Origin: Clostridia bacterium
GTDB taxonomy: Bacteria > Bacillota > Clostridia > Christensenellales > UBA1242
Direction of reading: 5' to 3'
NCBI GenBank assembly: GCA_023228225.1
Contig: JALOBO010000052.1
Location: 1-5,194 of the forward strand
DNA length: 5,194 nt
Part shown: positions 5,062 to 5,194 of the stretch, in pieces
Numbering within the stretch: the stretch's first letter is position 1
How the letters are laid out: each line of letters begins with the position of its first letter
Notes under the pieces: generated by a model
What the model was told of the DNA's origin: nothing
Seen by the model: only the letters and a program-made list of their open reading frames with translations
The model's database searches: none
Translations under genes and position numbers: made by a program

Positions 5062-5068
5062 AGGTGGT
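5062..5068 (+). promoter_or_regulatory. Ribosome-binding site AGGTGGT that sets the start at 5075
   Basis: AGGTGGT lies 6 bases before ATG 5075. An in-frame ATG at 5045 would read through this site and has no ribosome-binding site of its own, so 5075 is preferred. Confidence 0.75.
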
Positions 5069-5074
5069 TTAAAT

Positions 5075-5194
5075 ATGATGCACACGATGAACACAGCAAA
5101 ATATATTGTTAAGAATGGGTCTACTGGCAACCTTCAGACCACACTTAATGACTTGGTTGAGCAGGGGTACGAAATTGTTAATCTGTATCAGTTC
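5075..5194 (+). CDS. Start of a divergent gene, DUF4177-like N-terminus, cut by right edge
   Basis: Forty codons are visible, beginning MMHTMNTAKYIVKNGS, and the frame runs off the window. The stretch AKYIVKNG followed by a helix LQTTLNDLVEQGYEIVNL resembles small DUF4177/DUF1737-like proteins, in which a first beta strand is followed by a helix L-x-x-x-L-N-x-L-x-x-x-G-[WY]-E-[IL]-V. These are short proteins of unknown function common in phages and mobile elements; the match is from memory of the pattern only. The gene is transcribed away from the operon, from the shared control region. A second ATG follows directly at 5078, so the true start could be one codon later. Confidence 0.7.
   Translation, partial: MMHTMNTAKYIVKNGSTGNLQTTLNDLVEQGYEIVNLYQF

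Larger units (their letters stand above)
4753..5074. promoter_or_regulatory. 322-bp divergent control region with no gene
   Basis: AT-rich spacer between the minus-strand operon and the plus-strand gene. No open frame longer than a few codons with a ribosome-binding site is seen on either strand. It holds four TATA-like elements (4841-4850, 4883-4889, 4925-4932, 4956-4963), an RNA hairpin in the operon leader (4786-4823), a tandem near-repeat (4898-4918), a direct repeat at 33-bp spacing (4926-4935 and 4959-4968) and a TACAG half-site cluster (4979-5022). It most likely contains the divergent promoters and binding sites for a regulator; an origin of replication is possible but no clear iteron array is seen. 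Confidence 0.75.

Noticed and set aside
5045..5074. Upstream in-frame ATG for the right-hand gene
   Set aside because: It has no ribosome-binding site, and using it would make the AGGTGGT element coding sequence.
4753..5074. Origin of replication in the divergent region
   Set aside because: Only a two-unit near-repeat and no ORB-like or multi-copy iteron array is visible, so an origin cannot be supported.
4969..5085. GTGTGCAT at 4969-4976 is the inverse complement of ATGCACAC at 5078-5085
   Set aside because: An 8-base inverted match about 100 bases apart is likely by chance, and the first copy is probably upstream of the transcription start.

Overview
The window looks like an early/replication operon of an archaeal virus, or of a related provirus or plasmid, probably from a low-GC euryarchaeote such as a methanogen. 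Seen directly: nearly every start codon follows a GGTGGT or GGAGAT element 4-7 bases upstream, which fits the archaeal anti-Shine-Dalgarno (with G:U wobble). The one long intergenic region carries TTATATAC- and TTTTATAC-type TATA elements, and no convincing bacterial -35/-10 pair was seen. The host assignment is inference; no lineage-specific marker is present.

Layout. From 4752 down to the left edge, eight genes lie head to tail on the minus strand with almost no spacing. In transcription order they are: a 69-aa helical protein; a 132-aa protein with a run of Glu/Asp; a 48-aa small protein; a 253-aa probable OB-fold single-strand-DNA-binding protein with a C-terminal winged-helix-like domain; a 258-aa P-loop ATPase resembling phage Sak4/RecA-like recombinases; a 261-aa calcineurin-type metallophosphoesterase; a 54-aa helical protein; and a beta-class N6-adenine/N4-cytosine DNA methyltransferase cut by the left edge (458 codons visible, no stop). 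Several ribosome-binding sites overlap the stop codon or last codons of the gene before, so the operon looks translationally coupled.

Bases 4753-5074 form a 322-bp divergent control region with four TATA-like elements, short direct and inverted repeats, and a 15-position imperfect hairpin that pairs well only as minus-strand RNA, in the 5' leader of the operon. To the right a plus-strand gene starts at 5075 and is cut after 40 codons; its visible part resembles small DUF4177-like proteins.

How the genes may work together (inference): ssDNA-binding protein, recombinase-like ATPase and phosphoesterase together make a plausible viral recombination or DNA-repair module; the methyltransferase would modify the element's DNA, perhaps as anti-restriction; the acidic and tiny proteins are candidate accessory or host-takeover factors. 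No rRNA, tRNA, CRISPR array, insertion sequence or integrase is visible.
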